Positions 17,280 through 25,693 of a stretch of DNA of 64,000 bases are shown here, one piece after another (within the stretch, counting starts at the first letter, position 1; each line of letters starts with the position of its first letter). This DNA comes from Mycobacterium intracellulare ATCC 13950. GTDB taxonomy: Bacteria; Actinomycetota; Actinomycetes; Mycobacteriales; Mycobacteriaceae. The position numbers and the translations under genes were made by a program. The notes beneath the pieces are model-generated. The model was not told the DNA's origin, made no database searches, and worked only from the letters and a program-made list of their open reading frames with translations. The stretch is taken from positions 806,001 to 870,000 of the forward strand of contig NC_016946.1 in the NCBI RefSeq assembly GCF_000277125.1, given 5' to 3'.

Positions 17280-17299
17280 TGCTGAGCACCTGCTTAGCA
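17280..17299. promoter_or_regulatory. Paired operator-like repeats between P450 and TetR
   Basis: Two copies of the palindrome TGCTnAGCA (17280-17288 and 17291-17299) are separated by two bases, about one helical turn apart. They lie 83 bp upstream of the P450 start and 93 bp upstream of the TetR start. The arrangement fits a TetR-family operator that controls both genes. Confidence 0.5.
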
Positions 17300-17391
17300 T
17301 GGCGGTAATGTCAGGGTCAAGATCGAGGGTGCCGCGCCACGATACGATCCGTGTGGTCGGCACGGGATGGCACACAGTACGGAGCAGGGAC

Positions 17392-18093
17392 ATGACATCT
17401 GCCCGCAGGATCGGGGCGCCGGACGCGAAAAATCGCGGGTTGTTGCTCGACGCCGCCGAGCAATTGATGCTCGAAGAGGGCTATGCCGCGGTGACCTCGC
17501 GCCGCCTCGCGAACAAGGCGGGGCTGAAGCCTCAGCTCGTGCACTACTACTTCCGCACCATGGAGGAGTTGTTCCTCGAGGTCTTCCGCCGCCGCGCCGA
17601 GGAAGCGCTCGACGTGCATGCGCGACTGCTGCAATCGCCGCAGCCGCTGTGGGCGTTGTGGCGGTTCGGCACCGACCCCGCGTTCACCCGGATCTCCATG
17701 GAATTCATGGCGCTGGCAAACCACCGCAAGGAGATGCGTGCCGAAATCGCCTATTACGCCCAGCGCCTCCGCGAGGATCAGCGCCAGGCGGTGACGGCCG
17801 CGTTGGAGCGGTATGGGGAAGTCAGGGAAGACATGCCGCCGGTGGTGTGGACGGTCCTGATGAGCAGCCTGTCGTGGTTCCTGGTGCTCGAGCAGGCGGT
17901 GGGCATTCATGGTGGCCACGCCGAAACCGTGGCACTGGTCGAAAGTTATCTGCGTCGCCTGGAAGGCGAACCGCGCCCCATGGAAGATATCCCGCAAACC
18001 TGGGTGGTTCACCAATGCCGCAGCGAGCAGAGCACACCCTTGGGACCGTCCTTGGATACGACGACAGCGCCGTCGACCGCCAAGTCGCAGTGA
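17392..18093 (+). CDS. TetR-family transcriptional regulator (divergent to P450)
   Basis: 233 residues; N-terminal helix-turn-helix at about 22-65 (SRRLANKAGLKPQLVHYYF), then an all-helical domain. ATG 17392 follows GAGCAGGGA; an in-frame start at 17299 would add 31 residues with no domain. Its last 85 bp overlap the end of the convergent gene at 18009-18449, so the C-terminal tail, rich in Ser and Thr, is probably unstructured. Likely regulator of the P450 through the operator at 17280. Confidence 0.88.
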   Translation: MTSARRIGAPDAKNRGLLLDAAEQLMLEEGYAAVTSRRLANKAGLKPQLVHYYFRTMEELFLEVFRRRAEEALDVHARLLQSPQPLWALWRFGTDPAFTRISMEFMALANHRKEMRAEIAYYAQRLREDQRQAVTAALERYGEVREDMPPVVWTVLMSSLSWFLVLEQAVGIHGGHAETVALVESYLRRLEGEPRPMEDIPQTWVVHQCRSEQSTPLGPSLDTTTAPSTAKSQ

Positions 18094-18449
18094 AGGTTTG
18101 GCGTTCCGGGTTCGGTACCGGTGCTTGCCACGACCATCGCATACACGTCGGGTTTTGACAGGTCCAGCTCGTAACTCCACGGCTTGCCCGGTGCGAGGTC
18201 GACGTCGACGTGCGGCGTGAACGAGTAAGGGTTGTGGCTGTAGTCGGCGAAAATGGCCGGCTCATGGTCCAGGTAATAGATGCTGGTGTAGATCGGGTTC
18301 TGCGTGGAGACCGTGTACTTGACGTGGTGCATGACGAGGTCGTCGGCATGTGCCCGGCCGCTTCCCGCCAGCACACCCGCTGCGACCAAGAGGGAAGCCG
18401 ACGACAGGACCGACCCGACGCGCATCGCCGTCCTCACTTTGATCGTCAT
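18009..18449 (-). CDS. Exported protein downstream of the enoyl-CoA hydratase
   Basis: 146 residues with a Sec signal peptide (SSASLLVAAGVLAGSGRAHA, cleavage near residue 36) and a mature part with many Tyr and two Cys near the end (LHCDL, VLCSL), likely disulfide bonded. A strong GGAGGAGCG site precedes ATG 18449, which overlaps the hydratase stop by 4 bases, so both come from one transcript. It resembles small conserved mycobacterial exported proteins of unknown function. Its 3' end overlaps the convergent TetR gene by 85 bp. Confidence 0.78.
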   Translation of the reverse strand: MTIKVRTAMRVGSVLSSASLLVAAGVLAGSGRAHADDLVMHHVKYTVSTQNPIYTSIYYLDHEPAIFADYSHNPYSFTPHVDVDLAPGKPWSYELDLSKPDVYAMVVASTGTEPGTPNLHCDLAVDGAVVVSKDGPKGVLCSLRHW

Positions 18450-19201
18450 GACGCTCCTCCGGCCGCCGGGCGAGGTTTGCTGTTGCGGGTCATGACCCGT
18501 TCCGCAGCCTGCCAGTGCGGGTCGGCAACCCATAACCGTGCAAAGGATGCTATCGCCTCCTCGGGGGAAACTCCGCGGATCACCCGCTTTATCTCGGTCG
18601 CCGGGAGGCGGGCGAGCGACCGCGCCACAGAACGCCACCCCTCGTCGGGCGAGTCGAAGACGGCGCGAGGCAACACCTTGTCCACCAGGCCGAGTCGCTC
18701 GGCGTCCGCCGCGCTCAGCGCGGTTCCCGAGCCGGCCAACAAGAGTGCCTTGCTCTTTCCGACCAGCGCGGCCAACCGCTCGGCCCCGCCCCACGCGGGC
18801 ATGATCTCGAGCTGCACCTGGTTGAAGGCGATCTTGATGTCGTCGGCGGCCACCCGGATGTCGGCGGCGACGGCGACCTCGGCACCCCCACCGAAGGCAT
18901 GACCGTTGAGCGCGGCGACGACGGGAGCGGGGAAGTCCGCCAACTGATCGCAGATGGACCGCATGCGCCGGGCCATCGCCGCCGCGTCTTCTTCGGTCCG
19001 CAGCGCGCTCAGTTCCTTGAGGTCACCGCCGGAGACGAAAGCGTGCTCTCCGGCGCCCTTGATCACCAGCGCCTGGGCGCCCGCCGCCGCATCGAGCGCC
19101 TTCTCCAGCTGGTCCATGGTGTCCAGGCCGATCGCGTTGCGCGCGTGCGGACGGTCGATGGTGACCACCGCCAGCCCGCCGTCGATCTCCAGGTCCACCA
19201 T
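18446..19201 (-). CDS. Enoyl-CoA hydratase/isomerase family protein
   Basis: 251 residues of the crotonase fold. Oxyanion-hole segments are visible (VSGGDLKEL near residue 56 and NGHAFGGGAEV near 98). At the usual second acid position (IMPAWGGAERL, near 133) there is Ala-Trp-Gly-Gly, with no Glu directly preceding as in classical hydratases, so the reaction may be isomerase or another crotonase chemistry. Divergent from the LpqH-like gene, with a shared inverted repeat at 19236-19256 between them. Confidence 0.9.
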   Translation of the reverse strand: MVDLEIDGGLAVVTIDRPHARNAIGLDTMDQLEKALDAAAGAQALVIKGAGEHAFVSGGDLKELSALRTEEDAAAMARRMRSICDQLADFPAPVVAALNGHAFGGGAEVAVAADIRVAADDIKIAFNQVQLEIMPAWGGAERLAALVGKSKALLLAGSGTALSAADAERLGLVDKVLPRAVFDSPDEGWRSVARSLARLPATEIKRVIRGVSPEEAIASFARLWVADPHWQAAERVMTRNSKPRPAAGGAS

Positions 19202-19235
19202 GCGTCATCGCTCCTCGACACCAACCCGATATTGG

Positions 19236-19256
19236 CATTCTCTTTTCGCGAGAATA
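19236..19256. promoter_or_regulatory. ATTCTC/GAGAAT inverted repeat, copy 1
   Basis: CATTCTC (19236-19242) and GAGAATA (19250-19256) face each other across 7 bases, between the divergent hydratase and LpqH-like genes. The same half site in the opposite arrangement lies ahead of the amidohydrolase at 19783-19797, suggesting one regulator for both. Confidence 0.45.
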
Positions 19257-19308
19257 ACATCATCGCTGCAGGCAAAAGAATTTTCGCTGGGAGGATGGAG
19301 GTGACTCG

Positions 19309-19728
19309 GTGCGGAACCGAACAGTGGCCGCCGGCGCGGTCCTCACCGCTGCCTTGCTCGGGGCATGCACTTCGCATCCACCGACCCACATCTCCAGCAC
19401 GGCATCAGTGACCGTGAACGGTCACGATCGAACCTTCCACATCGTCAAGTGTGGTCAGGTGCAGTGGACTCGGATGATCGACATCGGCAGCGAATTCTCC
19501 GGCGCCAAGGTCGTCGTCGACGAGAACGCGCAGCCGGCGACGACCCAGTCCGTGCGCATCCGGAACGTGGGTGGGTTCAGCGGGATGTACTCGCAGGGCG
19601 GCGACGGCAACGCCGACATGAGCATGACCGGCGACAAATTCACCGTCAGCGGCACCGCCAACGGCTACCAGACCGACAAACCCAGTGAACCCGCCGCCGC
19701 CACGTTCAAAATCGTCGTGACGTGCTGA
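19309..19728 (+). CDS. LpqH-family (19-kDa antigen-like) lipoprotein
   Basis: 139 residues with a lipobox LLGAC (lipid-modified Cys near residue 20) after a short signal peptide. The mature domain carries the LpqH-type features: VTVNGHDRTFHIVKCGQ near 36-52, a GSEFSGAKVVVD strand and a C-terminal TFKIVVTC whose Cys may pair with the internal one. Such lipoproteins are surface exposed, and family members are TLR2 agonists and glycosylated. GTG 19309 is preceded by GGAGGTGA. LpqH itself is encoded elsewhere in mycobacteria; this is a paralogue. Confidence 0.85.
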   Translation: MRNRTVAAGAVLTAALLGACTSHPPTHISSTASVTVNGHDRTFHIVKCGQVQWTRMIDIGSEFSGAKVVVDENAQPATTQSVRIRNVGGFSGMYSQGGDGNADMSMTGDKFTVSGTANGYQTDKPSEPAAATFKIVVTC

Positions 19729-19782
19729 CATCGCGCCGAACCGGGCTCGGCGGGGCCCACACGTTGCGGTTGGGCACCTGTA

Positions 19783-19797
19783 GAGAATAGTATTCTC
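19783..19797. promoter_or_regulatory. GAGAATA-g-TATTCTC palindrome ahead of the amidohydrolase
   Basis: A perfect inverted repeat with 7-bp arms around a single central base, ending 22 bases before the amidohydrolase ATG and 11 before its AAGGAGGA site. It probably overlaps the promoter or transcript start. It shares its half site with the repeat at 19236-19256. Confidence 0.55.
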
Positions 19798-19819
19798 ACA
19801 AATCAAGAAGGAGGATTCC

Positions 19820-21010
19820 ATGGGCCAGTTGTCCCACAAGGTGGACGTTCCGTTCCCGATCTTCGACGCGGATAACCACCTCTACGAGCCGCCGGAGGCG
19901 CTGACCAAGTTCCTGCCTAAGGAGTACAAGGACTACGTCCAGTACGTGCAGGTCAACGGTCGCACCAAGATCGCCATCCGCGGCCAGATCAGCAACTACA
20001 TTCCCAACCCGACCTTCGAGGTCGTCGCCCGGCCGGGCGCCTGGGAGGAGTACTTCAAGTACGGCAACCCGGACGGCAAGAGCAAGCGTGAGCTGTTCGG
20101 CGAGCCGATGCGCGCCATCCCGGCGTTCTTCGAGCCCGGCCCGCGCCTGGAGACGATGAACGAGCTGGGCCTGGACAAGACGCTGATGTTCCCGACGTTG
20201 GCCAGCCTCCTGGAGGAGCGTCTGCGTGACGACCCGGTCGCCATCCACGTCCTGGTGCACGCGCTGAACCAGTGGCTGGACGAGGTCTGGGGCTTCAACT
20301 ACCAGAACCGAATCTTCACCACACCCGTCATCACGTTGCCGATCGTCGAGAAGGCGATCGAGGAGCTGGAGTGGGCGGTCAAGCGTGGCGCTCGCGCCAT
20401 CCTCATCCGCCCGGCTCCGGTCCCCGGCTTCCGTGGTCCGCGGTCGTTCGCGGTGCCCGAGTTCGACCCGTTCTGGGAGCGGGTCGTCGAGCACGACGTG
20501 CTGGTCGGCATGCACTCGTCCGACAGCGGCTACTCCCGGTACACCTCCGAGTGGGACGGCGCCGACCAGGAGATGCTGCCGTTCCAGACCAACGCGATGG
20601 GCATCCTCAACGAGTGGCGGCCGATCCAGGACTCGGTGGGGTCGTGGGTGATTCACGGCGCGCTCTACCGGCATCCCAAGCTGAAGGTCGCGATCGTCGA
20701 GGCCGGCTCGAAGTGGATGACCCCGCTGCTGGACGGCCTGGCGGAGGTCTTCCGCAAGGCCCCGGAGGCGTTCCCGAGCGACCCGGTCGAGATGGTCAAG
20801 AGCCGGATTCACGTCAGCCCGTTCTTCGAGGACGGCATCGACGATCTGGTCAACCTGGTCGGTGTGGACCAGGTGCTCTACGGGTCGGACTGGCCGCACC
20901 CGGAGGGGCTGGCGGAGCCGACCTATTACATCGAGGCGCTGTCGCACCTGTCCACTGAAGACCAGGCAAAGATCATGGGCGGCAACCTCGGTCGACTCGT
21001 CACGGTGTGA
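19820..21010 (+). CDS. Amidohydrolase family 2 (metal-dependent hydrolase/decarboxylase)
   Basis: 396 residues of the TIM-barrel amidohydrolase-2 family. The N-terminal FDADNHLYEPPE (15-26) holds the metal-binding DxD/H motif, and the C-terminal VLYGSDWPHPEG (about 352-363) supplies the catalytic Asp. Related proteins hydrolyse or decarboxylate ring compounds. The substrate here is unknown. ATG 19820 has a strong AAGGAGGA site. An upstream palindrome suggests regulated expression. Four MIRU-like repeats begin 3 bp after its stop. Confidence 0.88.
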   Translation: MGQLSHKVDVPFPIFDADNHLYEPPEALTKFLPKEYKDYVQYVQVNGRTKIAIRGQISNYIPNPTFEVVARPGAWEEYFKYGNPDGKSKRELFGEPMRAIPAFFEPGPRLETMNELGLDKTLMFPTLASLLEERLRDDPVAIHVLVHALNQWLDEVWGFNYQNRIFTTPVITLPIVEKAIEELEWAVKRGARAILIRPAPVPGFRGPRSFAVPEFDPFWERVVEHDVLVGMHSSDSGYSRYTSEWDGADQEMLPFQTNAMGILNEWRPIQDSVGSWVIHGALYRHPKLKVAIVEAGSKWMTPLLDGLAEVFRKAPEAFPSDPVEMVKSRIHVSPFFEDGIDDLVNLVGVDQVLYGSDWPHPEGLAEPTYYIEALSHLSTEDQAKIMGGNLGRLVTV

Positions 21011-21012
21011 GG

Positions 21013-21244
21013 CCCGGTCGGCGACGATGCAGAGCGCGCAGCGCGATGAGGAGGAGCCGGCCAATCGAGCCCCGGTCGGCGACGATGCAGAGCGCGCAGC
21101 GCGATGAGGAGGAGCCGGCCAATCGAGCCCCGGTCGGCGACGATGCAGAGCGCGCAGCGCGATGAGGAGGAGCTGACCAATCGAGCCCCGGTCGGCGACG
21201 ATGCAGAGCGCGCAGCGCGATGAGGAGGAGCTGACCAATCGAGC
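21013..21244 (+). repeat. Four tandem 58-bp MIRU-like repeats
   Basis: Units start at about 21015, 21073, 21131 and 21189 (each counted from CGGTCGGCGACGATGCAGAG), a constant period of 58 bp. Each contains GCGCAGCGCGATGAGGAGGA. The first two units end in GAGCCGGCCAATCGAG and the last two in GAGCTGACCAATCGAG, so there are two subtypes in order. The ATG/TGA and GAGGAGGAGC content resembles mycobacterial interspersed repetitive units (MIRU), which sit between genes of operons. Copy number is probably variable between strains. Confidence 0.92.
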
Positions 21245-21267
21245 CTGAGTGGCGGACCATCCCCGAG

Positions 21268-22671
21268 ATGGTCTTGAGCGCGGCGGACCGCTTCGGCGAC
21301 GCGGAAGCAGTCGTCGACGGTCCGCTGCGCCTCACCTTCACCGAAGTCGTCGAGCGGATACGCTGTGCCGCAGGCGCTTTCGCGGAACTCGGCATCGACA
21401 AGGGCGACCGGGTCGCGATCTGGGCGCCCAATTCGGCCGAGTGGATCATCGCGGCGTTCGGGTTGCTCACGGCCGGCGGCGTGCTTGTCCCGGTCAACAC
21501 CCGGTTCAAGACCGAGGAAGCCGGCGACATCATCGTCCGCAGCAAGGTGAAGGCCGTCCTGGTCCAAAAGGGCTTTCTGGACCAGGATTACACCGCGCCG
21601 GCCGGGACACCGGTCATCGATCTGAAGTCCGACTTCTTGTCCAGCGGTTCGCCCTTCGAGCGGCCGGTCAGCGGCACCGACATCTCCGACATCATCTTCA
21701 CCTCGGGCACAACGGGCCGCCCCAAGGGGGCGATGCTGAACCACGGCCAAACGCTGCGGATGTACGAGGAGTGGGCGACGCTTGCGGATCTGCGCGAGGG
21801 CGATCGCTACCTGCAGATCAACCCGTACTTCCACACGTTCGGCTTGAAGGCGGGGCTGGTGACGTCCTTTCTGCGCGGCGCGACGATGCTGCCGGTCGCG
21901 GTCTTCGACATCGACACCGTGGTGGAACTCATTGAACGCGAACGCATCACGATGCTTCCGGGGCCGCCGACGCTGTACCACTCATTGCTGAGCGTCGGCG
22001 ACAAGTCCAAGCTGTCGACGCTGCGGGCGGCGGTGACCGGCGCCGCCGACATCCCGGTCGAACTCGTCCGTCGCATCCACGGCGAACTGCCGTTCGAGAC
22101 GTTGATGACCGGCTACGGACTCACCGAGGCCGGCAACGTGACGCTGTCGCGGCCCGGGGATTCCTTCGAGGATGTCGCCACCACCGCCGGCCTACCCTGC
22201 GACGGAGTCGAGGTGCGCATCGCCGACGACGGCGAAGTGGTGGTCCGCGGCTACGGCGTCATGCAGGGCTACCTCGACGACCCGGCCGCCACGGCCCAGG
22301 CGATCGACGCCGAGGGGTGGCTGCACACCGGGGACCTGGGAAGTTTCGACGACGCCGGGCGGCTGCGCATCGTCGGCCGCAAGAAGGACATGTTCATCGT
22401 CGGCGGCTTCAACGCCTATCCCGCCGAGATCGAAGGTTTCCTGCTCAACCACCCCGCCGTCGCGCAGGCCGCCGTCATCGGTATCCCCGACGAACGGATG
22501 GGCCAGGTGGGCAAGGCGTTCGTGGTCCGCAAGGGCGAGGTCAGCGCCGACGAATTGATCGGCTGGTGCCGCGACCGCATGGCCGGGTTCAAGGTGCCGC
22601 GCGCGGTACAGTTCCTTGATTCACTCCCACTCAACGCGACGGGGAAAGTGATGAAGGACCAACTTCGATGA
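21268..22671 (+). CDS. FadD-type acyl-CoA synthetase (FadD3-like)
   Basis: Adenylate-forming enzyme that activates a carboxylic acid to its CoA thioester. The 467 residues contain the P-loop FTSGTTGRPKGAM (about 142-154), YGLTEAG (about 286), a GWLHTGDLG hinge region and the C-terminal catalytic Lys in LPLNATGKVMK. The position matches Rv0852 (fadD16); the length and motifs also recall FadD3-type ligases. ATG 21268 is the only start after the in-frame stop at 21232. Upstream codons read EWRTIPE, the usual N-terminal motif of the family, so the repeat array may have cut off the original start. No clear ribosome site. Confidence 0.9.
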   Translation: MVLSAADRFGDAEAVVDGPLRLTFTEVVERIRCAAGAFAELGIDKGDRVAIWAPNSAEWIIAAFGLLTAGGVLVPVNTRFKTEEAGDIIVRSKVKAVLVQKGFLDQDYTAPAGTPVIDLKSDFLSSGSPFERPVSGTDISDIIFTSGTTGRPKGAMLNHGQTLRMYEEWATLADLREGDRYLQINPYFHTFGLKAGLVTSFLRGATMLPVAVFDIDTVVELIERERITMLPGPPTLYHSLLSVGDKSKLSTLRAAVTGAADIPVELVRRIHGELPFETLMTGYGLTEAGNVTLSRPGDSFEDVATTAGLPCDGVEVRIADDGEVVVRGYGVMQGYLDDPAATAQAIDAEGWLHTGDLGSFDDAGRLRIVGRKKDMFIVGGFNAYPAEIEGFLLNHPAVAQAAVIGIPDERMGQVGKAFVVRKGEVSADELIGWCRDRMAGFKVPRAVQFLDSLPLNATGKVMKDQLR

Positions 22672-23294
22672 ATAACGGCGATATTCATTCGATGGTGATC
22701 GCGTCGGACTACCGCGTCCCCGATCCGTCGCGAGTATGGCCGCTGCTGGAACGCAACAAGGCGGCCCTGGCCGACATCGGCGCGCACCACGTGCTCGTCT
22801 ACACCTCGACCCACGACTACGGCCGGGTCCTGGTGATGATCGGGGTCCACAGCCGTGAGCCGATCGTCGAGCTGCTGCGCTCGCGGGTCTTCTTCGATTG
22901 GTTCGACGAAGCCGGTGTCGACGACATCCCCGCGGTGTTCGCCGGCGAGATCATCGACCGGTTCATTGCCCAGCCGCCGCAAACCCCGGCAGCGCCGGGC
23001 GTCGTGGTGGCCGCCATCGCGTCGGTCAACGACGTGACCCTGCTGACCTCCGAAGTCAGCACGGCGATCGACAGGTTCACCACGGCCGGCATCCGAAAGA
23101 CCTGGGTGTTCCAGGCTTTCGACGACGACCACGAGGTGCTGATCCTGCAGGAGTTCCCCGACGAAGAACGCGCGCGAGAGTGGATCGACCACCCGGACGC
23201 CGCGGCGCAGTGGATGTCGGGAGCGGGCATCGGCGCCTACCCCCCGCTGTTCGTCGGCCGGTTCTCCGACATGATGCGCATCGAGGCGGACTGA
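22668..23294 (+). CDS. Two-domain alpha/beta-barrel-like conserved protein
   Basis: 208 residues, starting with a 4-base overlap on the fadD stop. Two halves can be aligned by eye: about 12-100 (SDYRVPDPSRVWPLL...) and about 108-205 (VVVAAIASVNDVTLL...). Each ends in a phrase like FFDWFDEAG...PAVFAG or AAQWMSGAG...PPLFVG. This suggests a tandem ferredoxin-like or ABM-type dimeric barrel. No catalytic residues recognised. Its operon with an acyl-CoA ligase and a [2Fe-2S] protein suggests a helper role in lipid or redox metabolism. Confidence 0.7.
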   Translation: MNNGDIHSMVIASDYRVPDPSRVWPLLERNKAALADIGAHHVLVYTSTHDYGRVLVMIGVHSREPIVELLRSRVFFDWFDEAGVDDIPAVFAGEIIDRFIAQPPQTPAAPGVVVAAIASVNDVTLLTSEVSTAIDRFTTAGIRKTWVFQAFDDDHEVLILQEFPDEERAREWIDHPDAAAQWMSGAGIGAYPPLFVGRFSDMMRIEAD

Positions 23295-23303
23295 GGTTCG
23301 CCG

Positions 23304-23489
23304 GTGTTCGTGTGCCTGTGTAACGGGGTCACCAGCCAGACCGTGACCGAGGCCGTCGAGTGCGGGGCGTCGACCACCAACGAAGTCGCCCAGGCGTGCG
23401 GAGCGGGCACCGACTGCGGTCGCTGCCGGCGGACGGTGCAAGCCATCCTGCGATCATCGTCCCCGGAGCGGACGCCGAATCCGCGCTAG
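23304..23489 (+). CDS. bfd: Bacterioferritin-associated ferredoxin-like [2Fe-2S] protein
   Basis: 61 residues with the Bfd signature: CLC near the N terminus (Cys4, Cys6) and CGRC near residues 38-41, which together bind a [2Fe-2S] cluster. Bfd proteins reduce bacterioferritin and release iron. Here the gene follows fadD and the two-domain protein by 9 bp, not a bacterioferritin gene, so it may serve another partner. It starts at GTG 23304. The tail SSSPERTPNPR is probably disordered. Confidence 0.85.
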   Translation: MFVCLCNGVTSQTVTEAVECGASTTNEVAQACGAGTDCGRCRRTVQAILRSSSPERTPNPR

Positions 23490-23493
23490 AACT

Positions 23494-25179
23494 TCAGCGG
23501 CGCGGACTGCCGTCCGGTGACGTCGGTTGCACGAGTTCGACCAGCAGGTGGGGAATCTCGAGCCGCGGCAGCACCACCTCGACGAAAACCATGCGGTCTT
23601 TGTGTTCGGCGGCGGCGGTCAGCGCGTCGTCGAGCTCCCCGTAGGTCTGGACCCGGAACGCCAGGTGGTCGGTGACGCCCAGCGCGTGCGGGACGTCCGT
23701 CCACTTCCAACTGACGATGTCGTTGTAGGGCGCTGTCTCGCCGTGGATGGCGCGCTCGACGGTGTAGCCGTCGTTGTTGACCACCACGATGACGGGGGAG
23801 AGCCCCTCGCGTGAGAAGGTGCCGAGCTCCTGGACGGTCAGTTGCGCGGCGCCGTCCCCGATCAGCAACACCGTGCGGCGGTCGGGATGCGCGACGGCGG
23901 CCCCCAGCGCGGCGGGCAACGTGTAACCGATTGAGCCCCAAAGAGGTTGGCCGATGAAGGTGACACCGTGCGGCAGCCGGTGATCGGCCATGCCGTAGAA
24001 GGAGGTGCCCTGGTCGGCCAGCACCACGTTGCCCGGTGTGAGGGCCCGGCAAACCCGATCCCACAGCATTTTTTGGGTCAGGGGTTGATCGCGGGGCGGG
24101 GGCGGCGGGAGCGGTGCGGCCGGCGGCGACGCCACCGGTGGCGACGCGGTCCCGCGACGGGCCAGGATGGTGGCCAGCGCCTCGAGCGCGGCGCCCATCT
24201 CCAACGGCGCGAAGACTTCTCCGGCGACGCTGCTTTGGTATTGCCCGACGTCGATGGTCCGGGCCGGGTCGATCCGCTGGCTGAAGAAGCCGCTCACCAT
24301 GTCGGTGAACACCACCCCGGCGGTGACCAGCACGGGTGCCTCTTCGATCGCGGTGCGCACCGCCGGCGCGCTGGCCGATCCCGCGTAGATCCCCAGGAAA
24401 TTCGGTGAGCTCTCGTCGAGCAGGCTCTTCCCCCACATCAGCGTGGCGTGCGGCACGACGTCCGCGGCCAACAACGCCTCGAGTTCTTTGATCGCCTGCA
24501 GGCGGTGGACCAGCAGGTCGGCGAGGACGGTCAACCGGCGGCCGCCGATGAGCTCGGTCGCGGCCTCGACGAACATCGCCAGCGCGCGCGGGCTGGTGCC
24601 GCCGCTGTAGCGGGGCAGCGGAGCTTCGGGCGGCTCGGTGGGGAAGCGGGCCACGTCGGTGGACAGCAGGATGTATCCGGGTCGCTTCTGCTCGCGCACC
24701 TCGCACAGCACCCGGTCGATCTCCCGGCGGGCCGTTGCGGGCATGAGATTGGCCTGGGCGCAGGTGATTTCGCGGCTGACCCGGAAGAAGTGTTCGAAGT
24801 CCCCGTCGCCGAGGGAGTGGTGCAGCGCCCGGCGGGTGCCCTGCGCGTCCTTGGACGGGCCGCCGACGATGTGCACGACGGGCACCTGCTCGGCGTAACT
24901 GCCCGCGATCGCGTTGGCCGCGGACAGCTCACCGACGCCGAATGTCGTTACCAACGCCGACATTCCGCGCAGCCGTCCATACCCGTCGGCGGCGTAGCCG
25001 GCGTTCAGCTCGTTGGCGTTGCCGACCCAGCGCAGGCTGGGGTGGGCGATGATGTGGTCGAGGAACTCCAGGTTGTAATCACCGGGAACGCCGAAGATCT
25101 CGGACACGCCGAGTTCGGCGAGACGGTCCAACAGGTAGTCACCGACGGTGTAAGCGGGATCGGTCGCGGCATCAGTCAC
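23494..25179 (-). CDS. kdc: Alpha-keto acid decarboxylase (thiamine diphosphate dependent)
   Basis: Decarboxylates branched or aromatic 2-keto acids to aldehydes; counterpart of Rv0853c (pdc/kdc). 561 residues from GTG 25179, chosen because [20 protein letters not shown] matches the family's N terminus; GTG 25251 or ATG 25209 would add an unrelated tail. Motifs: [13 protein letters not shown] with the ThDP-activating Glu, the His-His pair in [11 protein letters not shown], and the cofactor loop IGDGAAQ...VVVNNDGYT. It ends 5 bp from the bfd stop, convergent. Confidence 0.93.
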   Translation of the reverse strand: MTDAATDPAYTVGDYLLDRLAELGVSEIFGVPGDYNLEFLDHIIAHPSLRWVGNANELNAGYAADGYGRLRGMSALVTTFGVGELSAANAIAGSYAEQVPVVHIVGGPSKDAQGTRRALHHSLGDGDFEHFFRVSREITCAQANLMPATARREIDRVLCEVREQKRPGYILLSTDVARFPTEPPEAPLPRYSGGTSPRALAMFVEAATELIGGRRLTVLADLLVHRLQAIKELEALLAADVVPHATLMWGKSLLDESSPNFLGIYAGSASAPAVRTAIEEAPVLVTAGVVFTDMVSGFFSQRIDPARTIDVGQYQSSVAGEVFAPLEMGAALEALATILARRGTASPPVASPPAAPLPPPPPRDQPLTQKMLWDRVCRALTPGNVVLADQGTSFYGMADHRLPHGVTFIGQPLWGSIGYTLPAALGAAVAHPDRRTVLLIGDGAAQLTVQELGTFSREGLSPVIVVVNNDGYTVERAIHGETAPYNDIVSWKWTDVPHALGVTDHLAFRVQTYGELDDALTAAAEHKDRMVFVEVVLPRLEIPHLLVELVQPTSPDGSPRR

Positions 25180-25231
25180 AGGCACGACGGTACGCTCGGC
25201 CGAATCCATTCCGGGCGGGACGCCGGGCCAG

Positions 25232-25247
25232 TATCGTGCGGGCCATG
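25232..25247 (+). promoter_or_regulatory. Leaderless-type promoter of the first SRPBCC gene
   Basis: TATCGT (25232-25237) ends 7 bases before ATG 25245, the spacing expected if transcription starts at the A of the start codon. No Shine-Dalgarno is visible. The same arrangement occurs before the SRPBCC genes at 26832 (TAAATT) and 27346 (TAACTT). Confidence 0.45.
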
Positions 25248-25688
25248 GCACTCAAAGAATCCCGCGACATCGTGATCGAAGCCAGTCCCGAGGAGATTCT
25301 GGACGTCATCGCCGATTTCGAATCGATGCCCGAATGGTCGGAACCGCACCAGAGCGCGGAGGTCCTCGAGACCGGCGACGACGGGCGGCCCCGCCAAGTC
25401 AGGATGAGGGTCAAGGTCGCCGGGATCACCGACGAACAGGTGGTCGCCTACACCTGGGCGGACAACGCCGTGAGTTGGACGCTGGTGAGTTCCTCGCAGC
25501 AGAAGGCGCAGGACGGGAAGTACACCCTGATACCGCAGGGCGACAAGACCCTGGTGAAGTTCGAGCTGCTGGCGGACCCGAACGTGCCGCTGCCCGGCTT
25601 CGTGCTGAAGCGTGCCGTGAAGGGGACGATCGACTCCGCCACCAAGGCCCTGCGCGAGCGGGTGCTCACGGTCAAGAAGGGCAAGTAG
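25245..25688 (+). CDS. SRPBCC (START-like) family protein
   Basis: 147 residues of the helix-grip fold that binds hydrophobic ligands; counterpart of Rv0854. N-terminal [21 protein letters not shown], central VSWTLVSS and C-terminal long helix with [13 protein letters not shown] are typical. It probably starts without a leader at ATG 25245. It is followed 5 bp later by the racemase gene, an association suggesting handling of a lipid or polyketide-like CoA substrate, but the ligand is unknown. Confidence 0.88.
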   Translation: MALKESRDIVIEASPEEILDVIADFESMPEWSEPHQSAEVLETGDDGRPRQVRMRVKVAGITDEQVVAYTWADNAVSWTLVSSSQQKAQDGKYTLIPQGDKTLVKFELLADPNVPLPGFVLKRAVKGTIDSATKALRERVLTVKKGK

Positions 25689-25693
25689 TCACG

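Noticed and set aside
19796..21238. A 480-codon minus-strand frame across the amidohydrolase and repeats
   Set aside because: It is antisense to a well-supported gene, and its N-terminal repeats (SSSSRCALCIVAD) are the 58-bp array in translation.
25180..25251. N-terminal extension of the keto acid decarboxylase from GTG 25251
   Set aside because: The extra residues are unlike the family and would overlap the promoter and start of the divergent SRPBCC gene.
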